Origin: Dactylorhiza incarnata
Taxonomy: Eukaryota > Streptophyta > Magnoliopsida > Asparagales > Orchidaceae
Assembly (NCBI GenBank): GCA_033032865.1
Contig: JAWHQI010000068.1
Coordinates: 7,750,001 to 7,814,000 of the forward strand
Length of the DNA: 64,000 nt
Direction: 5' to 3'
Under the pieces are notes generated by a model. That model searched no databases, was not told where the DNA came from, and saw only the letters and a list, made by a program, of their open reading frames with translations. The translations under genes and the position numbers were made by a program. Shown piece after piece: positions 44,897 through 56,573 of the stretch. Positions within the stretch are counted from its first letter, which is position 1; each line of letters starts with the position of its first letter.

Positions 44897-46875
44897 TGTA
44901 ACACCCTGCCAGTACAGATAGTATAACAGTAAGTCCGGCCGGGACCCCACGCCATACAAACCACACTAGCTAGGAGTTAAAAGGTGATAAACAGAAAAGT
45001 AACAACTAAACGAGAGTACAACACGTAAGCGGAAGCATTAATTAAACCATTCAAATAGAACTGTCCACTATCATAGGAATGTATCCTGAATAAGAGTTAC
45101 GGCCTTAAGGCCTTACATTCATCCAATGCACAAAACTCCAAAAGCATACATCGGCACGCAGGCCGGCCATACATGAATAACAGGAAAAGGGCTGGCCTTC
45201 GAGGGCCAACATTGCAAAGGGCCATCGCCCGCTATTTCCCGCTAGGCTCACCGGCACCTGCATAAGAACATTCCGCCAAGCGGTGGCAAACAAAGTAACG
45301 GTCAGCACAGCTGACCAAATTATAACGACCCCACCCCTTTTCCGGGGCGGCGGAGCTTCTACCCTGCAAGCAAGCCATACTAGCACAAGTACTAAATATA
45401 AATAAAGTGCAAACTACACAAGGTGAGGTTTCAAGCACAATCAATCTTCTAGGTTGAGCATCAAAAGAGAGGGGAACCTAGGTATGCACATGATGTTGGT
45501 TGGGTTCACCCGAAGGTTCCCCACAACCGCCTAAGCAATCGCAAGAGGCTAATCATAACATCCATTTCACAAAACACTCCACCGTAAGGGCCACAACCTT
45601 GGGTGGAAACAAGAGCTTTTGGTCGGTCTAGGTATGACACCTTCCACGACCTCTCCCATGATCACACGGCTTTCCTGAGGAAGGGACCTCTTACCGATCT
45701 GCATGGAAACGGGTTCGGTTTAGCTTTGCCCGTGCTCTAATCGTCGCGATCTATCGCACGACGCGGGTACGGCTTCGCCTCGGCCCGTAAGGGTTTAGCA
45801 CTTTCAAGTGCTACACTAATTATACGATACGCACCTAACCCCTTCACAAGGGTCTAGGTTTCACGAATACTCAACAAGGGAGGTGCAATACGCTCCGCAT
45901 CAATTTCGTGGTGAAGGTTTGCCTTCAACCAAACTCAAAGCATGGGGCTTTCGTTAGCATCTTCACAAGACGCCTATACTTATTTCCCGCATTACTATAG
46001 ATGATTTCACGGAGTCATTCTCCGGCACGCATTCTAGGCCTAACCTAAATGCAACGTCGCAAATCAAGCATCACCGATTCGGGCTCACGGCCACGAATAG
46101 GCTTCACACAAAATGCCTAAATCCGCACGACTACCGGATTTTCTACATGCAATAATGCCGGGGACGGACACAATCTACCCGGAGTTCCGAAGAACTTGAG
46201 GAAATCCTACACTTCACCCATTTGGTGAAAGGGATTCCTCATGCAAGCATAGAAAGAGCAATGAAAGGACAAATACAAGTCCAAAGTTCGGGAGGAAGAA
46301 TCGTTACCCTAGTCGCGTTCTTTTTCGCCATAGATCTGAGATTCTACACGGAGAGAAACGACCGCACCGGGCTGCACTCTCCAAATCTGGAAACGGCTCG
46401 CGAAACGGAGCTCCGGAGCTCCGTCAATGGCGGGATCTACCTTCTTCTTCCTTGGCTCCTCCTTCTTTCTTTCGGGTTTGGAGAGAGAATGGCTTAGAGA
46501 ATATGAGGGTTTAACCCCCTCTCATCAGCCCTAAAGGTCTCCCGCAACTAAACCTAGCCGTTGGATCAATTTCCAAAAGATTTGGACGGTCCGATCTTCT
46601 TCTCCGCTCAAAATCGCGGAACAGAATAAACAGGGCGCACGATCGCTGGCGCACGATCACTTCGTGCGCGAAGAGGGAAATGGTCGTGCGCACTGTCCGA
46701 GACAGAACTCGATTCTCTTCTGAATTAACGCACGATCGCTGGCGCACGATCGCTGGTCGTGCGCGAAGAGGGAAATGGTCGTGCGCTAAGAGCAGAAAGG
46801 GAAGATTTAGCCTGCTTCAAGTGCAGCACTACCACTCCGCCTACTTCGCTGAACCACGATTTTTGGGGTGTTACA
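44897..46875 (-). repeat. J 3' LTR
   Basis: 1979 bp. On the minus strand it starts TGTAACACCCCAAAAATC and ends GGGTGTTACA. Palindrome units of the GCGCACGATC/GACC type with a GACAGAACTCG linker are at 46633-46798, within the first 250 bp of U3. No gene. Confidence 0.93.
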
Positions 46876-46939
46876 ACTCCACCCCCCTTAAAAGAATTTC
46901 GTCCCGAAATTTATAAAACAGAAATAGCAAGAAATTCAG

Positions 46940-49384
46940 CTATAAATTACCTGAGAGAAATAGCTCGGGGTACTCCGCAAGCATCGCTTGCTCTCTCTCC
47001 CAAGAGAGCTCCTCTCGGCCGCAAGTATCCCACCGGACTTTTACCATCCGAATGGACTTGTTCCGCAGCTGCTTTACTTCGGTATCTTCGATGCGTAAGG
47101 GCTTGACCTTCATCGACAACCCACTATCAACCGGAACTTTGCCGACCGCAACGATATGAGTAGGCTCTTGCACTGCCTTCCTCAACACTGAAATGTGAAA
47201 CACGTCGTGCAGACCGCTCAGCTCTGCAGATTGTGCAAGCCGATAAGCCGCATCACCAACACGCTCCACGATCTCAAACGGTCCTAAGTACCTTGGACTG
47301 AGCATTTTCAAGAGTCGGATCCTTGATACCCCTTTGCACGGTTTGATCTTCAAGTAAACCCGGTCACCGACGGCAAACTCTAGGTTCCTATGCTTGGCAT
47401 TGAAATACTTTGCTTGCCTATCCTGGGCAACCAATAGCCTTTCACGTATAGCCCGGATCGTCGAAGTTGCTACTTCAACATCCTTTCGCTTCAATAGCTT
47501 TGTATCGCCCGTTTCCGCCCAAGACAACGGCGTACGACACTTCTTACCATAGAGGGCTTCGAAGGGAGCCATCTTTATACTGGCTTGATAGCTATTATTG
47601 TAGGCGAACTCGATCATGTAGAGATGATCTTCCCACCTCTTTCCAAAATCTAGAGTGCACATTCGGAGCATATCCTCCATAGTCCTGTTGGTTCTCTCGG
47701 ACTGTCCATCCGTTTGCGGGTGGAAGGCCGTGCTGAACTTCAATTTCGTGCCCAACAGTTCATGGATAAGCCTCCAATCTTTCGATGTGAAACGCCCATC
47801 ACGATCGCTGACGATACTACGGGGGACACCGTGCAGCCTCACAATACTATCAACATAGAGCTTTGCTAGCTTCTCTACAGAATCATCCTTCCTGTTCGGA
47901 ATGAAGTGTGATACCTTCGTCAAATGGTCCACGATCACCCAGATGGCGTCGTTTCCATGCTGCGATCTCGGCAATCCGTGCACGAAATCCATCGAAATAT
48001 CATCAAACTTCCATTCCGGAATCGGCAGGGACTTCAGAAACCCACCGGGACGTTGACATTCCGCTTTCACCAACGCGCAAGTATGACACTTGGCCACGTA
48101 AAGGGCAATGTCTTTCTTCATACCCGGCCACCAGAAAAGCTTCTTCATATCCATAAACATTTTAGTTCTCCCCGGGTGGATTGAGTACTTGGTATGATGA
48201 GCCTCGTACATCAACTCCACCCGTAGAGTGCCAACGTTTGGGATGCACAACCTTTCCTGTTTCCACATAAGGTCGTCTTCGAAGGAGAAATCAGCGTTTA
48301 ACCCCTCAACGGTTTCCGCCTTATAGCGTTTCATGCTCTCGTCTAGCTCCAACGCTTGTCGAACTCGGTCGGCAAGGTCGTATTGAACTTCCGTCCAGTT
48401 CAAGCATGTTGAAGTAGACGTTCTCCTATCAATGCAAATGATCTCCATTTCTTCCAGCTCGCGGATTAGACGCTCATCGTGCATCAAAATCCAATTTGCT
48501 TGAGCGGGAGCCCGACGACTCAGCGCGTCCGCTACTACGTTTCCCTTACCGGGAGTATAATTGATGTCGAAGGTGTAGTCCCCAAGGAACTCCATCCACC
48601 TCCTTTGACGCATATTCAACTCCCTTTGATCCAGCAAGTACTTGAGGCTCTTGTGGTCGGTAAAGATATCGATCTTCACGCCATATAAATAATGCCTCCA
48701 AAGCTTAAGAGCAAATACCACGGCCGCTAGCTCCAAATCATGGACCGGGTAATTCCTCTCATGAACCTTCAGTTGCCGGGAGCCGTAGGCAATTACCTTC
48801 CTGAACTGCACTAGGACACAACCCAAACCACTTCCTGAGGCGTCGCTATAAATTTCATAGCCTTCCGTACCTTGTGGCGAGCATAGAATGGGCGCCGTGG
48901 TCAGACGGCTCTTCAGTTCTTCAAAAGCTCGTGCGCACTCGGGCGACCAAACGAACTTATGATCCTTCCTAGTCAGTTTTGTGAGAGGAAGTGCGATCCT
49001 CGAGAAGTTTTCCACAAAGCGCCTATAATAGCCGGCAAGTCCTAAGAAACTTCGGACTTCCTCTACGTTTTTCAACAAAGGCCACGCTCGGATCGCTTCT
49101 ATCTTCGACGGATCTACCGCAATTCCATCTCCACTAACGACGTGACCAAGGAATGCTACTGACGGTAGCCAAAACTCGCACTTGGAGAACTTGGCATAGA
49201 GCTGACTCCTCCTCAAGGTGCTCAGAACGGCGTGCAGATGCCTTACATGCTCCTCTTCCGATTGAGAGTATCCCAAAATGTCGTCGATAAAGACTATCAC
49301 AAATTGATCCAAATACTCACAGAACGTCCTGTTCATTAAGTCCATGAATACCGACGGTGCATTGGACAGACCGAACGGCATCAC
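46940..49384 (-). CDS. pol: J pol: RT (C-terminal part), RNase H, integrase, chromodomain
   Basis: Open frame of 814 residues; its first Met lies inside RT, since the true pol begins upstream (50325). It contains [11 protein letters not shown] and FIDDIL (D34-D35 catalytic pair of RT); RNase H with D181 and TDHKSL at 242; the integrase zinc finger H396/H403...C433/C436; the catalytic triad D466, D527, E563 with 35 residues between the last two; a GPY-like block [16 protein letters not shown]; and a final region ending [16 protein letters not shown], typical of chromodomains that guide Tekay/Del integration. The N-terminal RT is cut off by a stop at 49454-49456. Confidence 0.96.
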   Translation of the reverse strand: MMPFGLSNAPSVFMDLMNRTFCEYLDQFVIVFIDDILGYSQSEEEHVRHLHAVLSTLRRSQLYAKFSKCEFWLPSVAFLGHVVSGDGIAVDPSKIEAIRAWPLLKNVEEVRSFLGLAGYYRRFVENFSRIALPLTKLTRKDHKFVWSPECARAFEELKSRLTTAPILCSPQGTEGYEIYSDASGSGLGCVLVQFRKVIAYGSRQLKVHERNYPVHDLELAAVVFALKLWRHYLYGVKIDIFTDHKSLKYLLDQRELNMRQRRWMEFLGDYTFDINYTPGKGNVVADALSRRAPAQANWILMHDERLIRELEEMEIICIDRRTSTSTCLNWTEVQYDLADRVRQALELDESMKRYKAETVEGLNADFSFEDDLMWKQERLCIPNVGTLRVELMYEAHHTKYSIHPGRTKMFMDMKKLFWWPGMKKDIALYVAKCHTCALVKAECQRPGGFLKSLPIPEWKFDDISMDFVHGLPRSQHGNDAIWVIVDHLTKVSHFIPNRKDDSVEKLAKLYVDSIVRLHGVPRSIVSDRDGRFTSKDWRLIHELLGTKLKFSTAFHPQTDGQSERTNRTMEDMLRMCTLDFGKRWEDHLYMIEFAYNNSYQASIKMAPFEALYGKKCRTPLSWAETGDTKLLKRKDVEVATSTIRAIRERLLVAQDRQAKYFNAKHRNLEFAVGDRVYLKIKPCKGVSRIRLLKMLSPRYLGPFEIVERVGDAAYRLAQSAELSGLHDVFHISVLRKAVQEPTHIVAVGKVPVDSGLSMKVKPLRIEDTEVKQLRNKSIRMVKVRWDTCGREELSWEREQAMLAEYPELFLSGNL

Positions 49385-49456
49385 CGTGAACTCATAGTGC
49401 CCAAAGCGGGTACTGAATGCTGTTTTTGGAATGTCACATTCCCTTATCCGCAGTTG

Positions 49457-50325
49457 TTAATAGCCGGACCTTAGGTCCAGCTTGGAGTAAACCGTCGACC
49501 CCACCAATTGGTCGAATAGATCATCGATTCTTGGAATCGGATATCGGTTCTTCTCGGTCAACTTGTTTAGCTCTCGATAATCAATACATAGACGCAAGCT
49601 CCCGTCCTTCTTTTTCACAAAGAGGACCGGTGCACTCCAAGGCGATGAACTTGGACGTACGTAGCCTTGCTCTAGCAGCTCTTGCAATTGAACCTTCAGC
49701 TCTGCCAATTCCTTTGGCGTTATCCGGTACGGTGAGCGGGCCACAGGTTTGGCACCTGGCACCAACTCGATACGGAAATCGATCTCCCGCTGAGGCGGAG
49801 CCCCAGGGAGTTCGTTAGGAAACACATCGGCGTACTCCGCTACAACTGGGACATCACATAACCTGGGCATTGGCTCTGAAGTCTCCAACAAGGTGAAGAA
49901 CAACTCGGCGCCTTTTCTCACCGCCTTAACCACCTGGAGAGCAGACATCAGCGTCTTGCTCGCTCCTCGCATACCGGCGAACATGGTTTCTCCTTCGGTG
50001 TCCCTTCCCAGAGTGATCTCCTTTGTATTGCAATCTATGCATGCCCGCTGCTCCGAGAGCCAGTCCATGCCGAAGATCACATCAAATTCAGCTAACGGTA
50101 ATAACGACGCTTCCAAGTCGAAATCCTGACATCCGATCCGCACCTTCACACGGCTCTTCCTATCCGCACTCATTCGAGATCCATTGGGTAGCACTACTTC
50201 CAATCTATCCTCTACGAAGGTAGACGGCACTCCGATTCGCACAACGAAGTCCTCGGACAGAAAAGAGTGCGATGCACCCGTATCAAATAGAGCTCTCGCC
50301 GGATAGTTGAAAATTAGGACGAAAC
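49457..50325 (-). CDS. pol: J pol: protease and N-terminal RT
   Basis: After an 83-bp intron the frame reads protease [20 protein letters not shown] with the catalytic [13 protein letters not shown], then a linker ([16 protein letters not shown]) and RT start ([49 protein letters not shown]). It ends at a TAA (49454-49456) where related elements have His; the same frame continues after the stop into 49384. Thus a single stop codon splits RT. The exon start follows from the intron acceptor ATTAG at 50326-50330. Confidence 0.93.
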
Positions 50326-50408
50326 CTAATTGCACGCAAATAAAGCATATAGTCGTACCACAGTATGAATTATATATATAGCTGAAAAAGCTAACTTCTA
50401 ATTCGTAC
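50326..50408 (-). other. Likely spliceosomal intron in J gag-pol
   Basis: 83 bp, AT-rich. The exon ends ACAG before GTACGA; the intron ends GCAATTAG before GTTTCG. Unspliced, the frame hits TAG three codons in (VVTGTN then stop). Spliced, it continues [17 protein letters not shown], matching the usual gag-to-protease link of this lineage. Length and composition fit plant introns. Confidence 0.75.
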
Positions 50409-51618
50409 CTGTGACGACATCAGTTTGTCGTATAGCTTCTTGTTGGCCAAGCGAATAGACTCTCGGCTGAGTCGGAATGTGCTGGGAAGCCGAAGACTCC
50501 GCAGCTTTACCCTTTTCGGCAGCACGAGCATAATCCACCGCTCGAATACCAGCCTTCGGGGGACCACTTCGACACACCGCAGCTTTGTGTCCCACCTTCC
50601 CGCAGGTGAAACACGTAATAGGAGTCCGCGCGGTCGTGGCTCCCAAAACATTTGAAGGAGCTGGTTCCGCCTGTTTGAACTTCCTTTTGTTCCTTCTGAA
50701 ATCCGACTTGGACTGAGAGGCCGGCGCATGAAACTCAGGTTTCTTTACAACACCCCTTGCTTATACCCTCTTCATGTCCAACTCCAAAGATCTGGCAGTT
50801 TGCACCATCACTTGGAAGCCAAACGTCATAGGGCCTGCAAGGAGCAGCCTCAACTCGTCCCGAAGACCTTCATAGAACTTACTTGTCTTTGTCTCCTCAT
50901 CCTCCACCAAGGACCCTGCATAGCGACTCAGTCTGGTAAACTCATGCAAGTAATCGTCAACGGAGTGATCACCTTGTGTCAACCTCAAGAACTGGTTTTG
51001 CAACGCAATGCGCTGGGCAGAGGGGATAAACCTTTGGAGGAACGACTTTGAAAACTCAGCCATTGTAATTTCAGTAATATCTCTACCGCAGAACTTATGC
51101 AGCTCCTGCTCTTCCCACCACAGCACAGCCTCTCCATCAAGAAGGAAAGTGGCTAAGGTGACCATCATGGCTTCGTCCGTCGCTGTCGCCCTCAGAGTTC
51201 TTCTAACTCTTGACAACCAGTCTTCTGCCTCCGTTGGGGACTCAGATCCCGAGAAGGTAGGAGGATTAAAGCTCAGGAAATGCTTTAATTGCTGGTCATG
51301 CGCTCGCCCCGCAACTACTTGCGTAACTTGAGGTTCCACCCTCGGCGCTACCGCAGGTTCTACTGCAGCTACAGGCACAGGGGCCTCCACCCTTGGTTCC
51401 GCCCCAGGTTCCACTGCAGCAATAGCCTCAGTGGCCACATCCGGAGTAGGAGTAGCAGGCTGGACTAGCCTTTGGGGTTGTGCGTTGATCATCGCAAAGG
51501 CCGCTTCTGCGACTAATTTGATCATTTCAGCAGAAGGAGTGGTCGCTGGCACTTCAGCCGACCCACTACTTTCAGCAGTGTTACGGGGTCGAGACTGCCC
51601 CGCAGCACTTCTAGTCAC
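50409..51618 (-). pseudogene. gag: J gag with in-frame TAA, and zinc knuckle
   Basis: The ATG at 51618 (MTRSAAGQSRPRN) starts a Pro/Ala/Val/Glu-rich N-terminus, then the retrotransposon gag domain (FLSFNPPTFSGSESPTEAED, ALQNQFLRLTQGDHSVDDYL, KFYEGLRDELRLLLAG). A TAA at 50758-50760 follows LELDMKRV. The same frame goes on to the CCHC knuckle CFTCGKVGHKAAVC, then QTDVVTG at the intron donor. The TAA could be a point mutation or a programmed stop; I favour mutation because a second stop is present in RT. Confidence 0.88.
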
Positions 51619-51844
51619 CTATAATCATGCAAAGCACAATTTAGTGAGCCAAAACATATCAAACATCATTCATGGGACGCTCAGGTTCCGCAAACAAGTA
51701 TGTTTTCTTTTCATTCCTAAGTGGACATTCTTATTAGTTTTTGTCGTTTTAGGTGAATGCACAACCCGTGCGCACCACCCCTTAAAAGGAATTCGTCCCG
51801 AATTCGCTGAACTACGGATCGACGCCTTAAGTCCGATACCAAAT
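51619..51844 (-). promoter_or_regulatory. J leader and primer binding site
   Basis: The minus strand has TGGTATCGGAC (51831-51841) three bases from the LTR end. It resembles the initiator-Met site TGGTATCAGAGC but with changes; another tRNA could be the primer. The rest of the leader is non-coding. Confidence 0.6.
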
Positions 51845-53825
51845 TGTAACACCCTGCCAGTACAGATAGTATAATAGTAAGTCCGGCCGGGACCCCACGC
51901 CATACAAACCACACTAGCTAGGAGTTAAAAGGTCATAAACAGAAAAGTAACAACTAAACGAGAGTACAACACGTAAGCGGAAGCATTAATTAAACCATTC
52001 AAATAGAACTGTCCACTATCATAGGAATGTATCCTGAATAAGAGTTACGGCCTTAAGGCCTTACATTCATCCAATGCACAAAACTCCAAAAGCATACATC
52101 GGCACGCAGGCCGGCCATACATGAATAACAGGAAAAGGGCTGGCCTTCGAGGGCCAACATTGCAAAGGGCTATCGCCCGCTATTTCCCGCTAGGCTCACC
52201 GGCACCTGCATAAGAACATTCCACCAAGCGGTGGCAAACAAAGTAACGGTCAGCACAGCTGACCAAATTATAACGACCCCACCCCTTTTCCGGGGCGGCG
52301 GAGCTTCTACCCTGCAAGCAAGCCATACTAGCACAAGTACTAAATATAAAGAAAGTGCAAACTACACAAGGTGAGGTTTCAAGCACAATCAATCTTCTAG
52401 GTTGAGCATCAAAAGAGAGGGGAACCTAGGTATGCACATGATGTTGGTTGGGTTCACCCGAAGGTTCCCCACAACCGCCTAAGCAATTGCAAGAGGCTAA
52501 TCATAACATCCATTTCACAAAACACTCCACCGTAAGGGCCACAACCTTGGGTGGAAACAAGAGCTTTTGGTCGGTCTAGGTATGACACCTTCCACGACCT
52601 CTCCCATGATCACACGGCTTTCCTGAGGAAGGGACCTCTTACCGATCTGCATGGAAACGGGTTCGGTTTAGCTTTGCCCGTGCTCTAATCGTCGCGATCT
52701 ATCGCACGACGCGGGTACGGCTTCGCCTCGGCCCGTAAGGGTTTAGCACTTTCAAGTGCTACACTAATTATACGCTACGCACCTAACCCCTTCACAAGGG
52801 TCTAGGTTTCACGAATACTCAACAAGGGAGGTGCAATACGCTCCGCATCAATTTCGTGGTGAAGGTTTGCCTTCAACCAAACTCAAAGCATGGGGCTTTC
52901 GTTAGCATCTTCACAAGACGCCTATACTTATTTCCCGCATTACTATAGATGATTTCACGGAGTCATTCTCCGGCACGCATTCTAGGCCTAACCTAAATGC
53001 AACGTCGCAAATCAAGCATCACCGATTCGGGCTCACGGCCACGAATAGGCTTCACACAAAATGCCTAAATCCGCACGACAACCGGATTTTCTACATGCAA
53101 TAATGCCGGGGACGGACACAATCTACCCGGAGTTCCGAAGAACTTGAGGAAATCCTACACTTCACCCATTTGGTGAAAGGGATTCCTCATGCAAGCATAG
53201 AAAGAGCAATGAAAGGACAAATACAAGTCCAAAGTTCGGGAGGAAGAATCGTTACCCTAGTCGCGTTCTTTTTCGCCATAGATCTGAGATTCTACACGGA
53301 GAGAAACGACCGCACCGGGCTGCACTCTCCAAATCTGGAAACGGCTCGCGAAACCGAGCTCCGGAGCTCCGTCAATGGCGGGATCTACCTTCTTCTTCCT
53401 TGGCTCCTCCTTCTTTCTCTAGGGTTTGGAGAGAGAATGGCTTAGAGAATATGAGGGTTTAACCCCCTCTCATCAGCCCTAAAGGTCTCCCGCAACTAAA
53501 CCTAGCCGTTGGATCAATTTCCAAAAGATTTGGACGGTCCGATCTTCTTCTCCGCTCAAAATCGCGGAACAGAATAAACAGGGCGCACGATCGCTGGCGC
53601 ACGATCACTGGTCGTGCGCGAAGAGGGAAATGGTCGTGCGCACTGTCCGAGACAGAACTCGATTCTCTTCTGAATTAACGCACGATTGCTGGCGCACTAT
53701 CACTGGTCGTGTGCGAAGAGGGAAATGGCCATGCGCTAAGAGCAGAAAGGGAAGATTTAGCCTGCTTCAAGTGCAGCACTACCACTCCGCCTACTTCGCT
53801 GAACCATGATTTTTGGGGTGTTACA
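51845..53825 (-). repeat. J 5' LTR
   Basis: 1981 bp, nearly identical to 44897-46875. Palindrome units are at 53580-53740, with more changes here than in the other copy. No gene. Confidence 0.93.
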
Positions 53826-53830
53826 CTTGT

Positions 53831-54836
53831 TCTGTCAAAGCATGGATCACGCCCTGAAGGACTGTTCCGAGTATCTTCGCCAATTGGACGAGGATGATGA
53901 GCCGGATATCCGGATCGTCCCGAGTCCTACTTCCGGCAGCACACCTTCAACATCTGTTTATGTGTCCGTGTCACCTTCATCTTGTGAATGGTATGATGTG
54001 GACACAGTCACCAGATGCGTGGCTGATCTAGGCTCTGACAGGGCCGAGCCTATCTCCCCCATGCATCCATCATCTAGCGTAGATTTGATTCTCTGTGAGG
54101 AATCAGTGCTTGACTTTCATCCAAGCACCATTCCTTCCCCTGTTGTGCATTCTACTATGCTCATCTCCGACGACATTGTTGATGATGTGTCGCAAGATGA
54201 GGCTGGCGATCTATGTATTGTGCCTACTCCTATGGAGGAGGACAACCTTTTAGGTGAAGAGGAGCTTTCCTCAGCACCGGTGGAGGAAGTCCAAATCCCA
54301 GGCATGGCCCTTGTTGATCCCGCCGAGCCTTGTAGCATTGATGACAATGCAAACATTATTTTACTTTCCCAACCTGTTGGGAATGAGTCTGGGACCACTC
54401 CTCCGCTTGATTGTTATTTATGTTCTTCTTCTCTTTTATTTCTTGACCCCCTTTCTTCTATATCTGAGCCTGTGCAGGTTGAGTTTTCGCAGGTACTACA
54501 GGAGGACTTGGAGCATTCTGCTAAAGTCAATGATGAGTGTATCCTGTCATGTGAGGAGGTTGACCCCCCTCCATAGAGGAAGCCTCATTCATTGCCTTTT
54601 CCTCCTGCTGTCGCCCTGAAGACGATACCTTGCTAGGCAAGGATTTATTTTGTGGTGAGATGAGTGAGGACCAGGCCTCCTCCTCTTCTTATTTCCTATT
54701 TCCTCTACCTGTGCTGCGCAAGTATTATTATACAGGTAGAGGGGTAACTGTTTTATCGCCGTATCGGTACCGGCCACCGAAACGGATAATGGAACAGTTA
54801 CCCGTGCACTTTTTATTCCATAGGCCTATAAGCTAG
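53831..54836 (+). pseudogene. C gag-like protein, C-terminal part
   Basis: It resumes inside the second zinc knuckle (QSMDHALKDC), then DEDDEPDIRIVPSPTSG, an acidic middle, and a stop after CEEVDPPP near 54577. A frameshift around 54570 puts the conserved end (EDQASSSSYFLFP, GVTVLSPYRY, HFLFHRPIS) in another frame, closing at 54836. With 44656-44896 it forms the C counterpart of the E1 and E2 proteins. It is broken by J and by the frameshift. Confidence 0.82.
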
Positions 54837-56573
54837 AGCTGTACAAATGCCAAATAAGTCGTGCTGGGAAGACAATAACCCCAGTACTTATCTTAATTTT
54901 CTTGCATTGTATTTTTCGTTAAGTATAATAGTTAGTTAAATTTCAATTCAGTTTTAGCTTTTCTATTTTCTTTTTGTTTTTGCGGAGCTTACCCCTGCAG
55001 GACATTCCTATGGAAGGCGGTGGTCGTGATTCTTCGTATGGCGGAGGTGCGGCCTGGTCATACGCGTCTTCTGGTATGCTCACTTGCTGAGCATTGGGTA
55101 CCCTCTTCCCCTAAATTTGTTTTAGAATATCTTAATGCATAGTTTAAGTCCGGGGGAGAGTAGTTGTGTTTACCCGCTCACATGCACACTGCATATGCAT
55201 ACTCGAAGCTTTTATTGATTTATTTTGATCAGATCATTGCAACACACACCACTTGCACCCACTTGAGCGTATGCTTAGCTGTTTGCGTGCCGCAAGTTAA
55301 ACTCACTTCGTGAGTAAGGTTCGGGCAAATCATTGTGCTGGCCTTTAAATTATATAGTGAAGTAATATGTTGACTCCGGTGTTCCTAGTCTAATGCTTTT
55401 GTGAGCATGGAGATTTGTGTAGATTAGATTCCTTTTTATACTATTAGTCTTATACATTTCTATTAGTATAAATAATGTTTGCTCTACTCAAATGGTGAAT
55501 CCGGTTGGAATCAAAAGGTAGTATACGGGTGTGTGTAAATTATCGCTAGACGTGTATTGCTTGTGCCGGGAGGAATGATAACCTTTCTCGGTGACTAAGA
55601 ACTCGCCCCAAGCGATTCTTGAAACATTGGCATTGGATAATTCTGTTGCGCAAGAATGACGTAGGCCATCATTTTGGCCCGGTTGAGCTTTTGTGCCAAT
55701 CTTAATATCTAATCCTCGTTAGCCCATTTGTGCCTACCCCATCCCTTTGATTCAGCCCCACATTTTATTCCACCCAAAACCAAATATGCCGATCCTAGTC
55801 ACATACCCAAAGCTGAGCTTTAGCTGTTTTCAAATTTGTATTTTGGAATGTTGCTGTGGTGATGTTAAACTTGGAGATGTGGTTGTACTCCCTTGAACAT
55901 TTGCTGAATTTAAAAAATATATAATTAGAAAAAGAAATGAAAAAAAAAAGAAAAAAATGAGAAGGAGTTTAATTGAAAATCTCTTTGAGATATGTATTTT
56001 GGAGTAGGCGGTGCACATACCCACGCGTGCAAATCCAAGTCTGAGGGTGTGGTGCATCCGCGTATTTTTGTTGCTGCGGGGATAGAGTTATTGTTTAAGC
56101 TCATTTGGGTTAGGTGCTTTAAGCCATCCTGTTTATCATTGTTTACCTCACCGTAACCCAAGCCCCATGAAAAACCTGAAGTCCTACCGACTCACGCACT
56201 AAACTAATCTAGTGCTGTGGAGAGAATGTGACCGGGCGAGCGTATGGTCACGAACCCGTTGGATTTCGGTGGAGTTTGTCCCAAACCCCAGCTTGGGAAA
56301 TGCTCATCTCAGCGTGTATTTTACTTTCTCCGTATGCGTGACCGATTGACTCACCGTGATTCACCTTTATGAGTAGTAGTTATATTTATTTACTCCATTA
56401 GAAATATATAAACTATGTGAATAATTAGAAACCCTATCTACTATTTCTCTATGCACTTGAGCATGCGACTTCGCATGGTACTCCTCGATGTAATTTTAAG
56501 CTAGCTATTTATTTTTCCCCGCCTGCTTTGGATGTGTTTGCTCGGGACGTGCAAACAGGTAAGTCTGGGGGTG
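54837..56573 (+). other. C non-coding 3' internal region
   Basis: No gene. Conserved blocks in sense order: stem CTGGG...CCCAG (54860-54885); pyrimidine tract ending CCCCTGCAG (54950-55000); hairpin TGCTCA-CTTGC-TGAGCA (55077-55093); box AAGTCCGGGGG (about 55146); GCCCCAAGCGATTCTTGA (about 55605); A/G tract (55915-55975); box AAGTCTGAGGGTG (about 56037); and the true PPT AAGTCTGGGGGTG (56561-56573) abutting the LTR. Confidence 0.7.

Larger units (their letters stand above)
44897..53825 (-). mobile_element. J Ty3/gypsy chromovirus (Del/Tekay-like), TSD cttgt
   Basis: 8929 bp, flanked by cttgt at 44892-44896 and 53826-53830. LTRs of 1979 and 1981 bp begin and end TGTAACA/TGTTACA and differ at roughly two dozen sites by eye, about 1 percent. 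It is transcribed on the minus strand. Gag, protease, RT, RNase H, integrase and a chromodomain-like C-terminus are present. Two in-frame stops make this copy probably defective. Confidence 0.95.

Noticed and set aside
44723..46747. Small open frames inside the J LTR
   Set aside because: Identical or nearly identical frames recur in both LTRs as expected for repeats; no domain and no matching start context.
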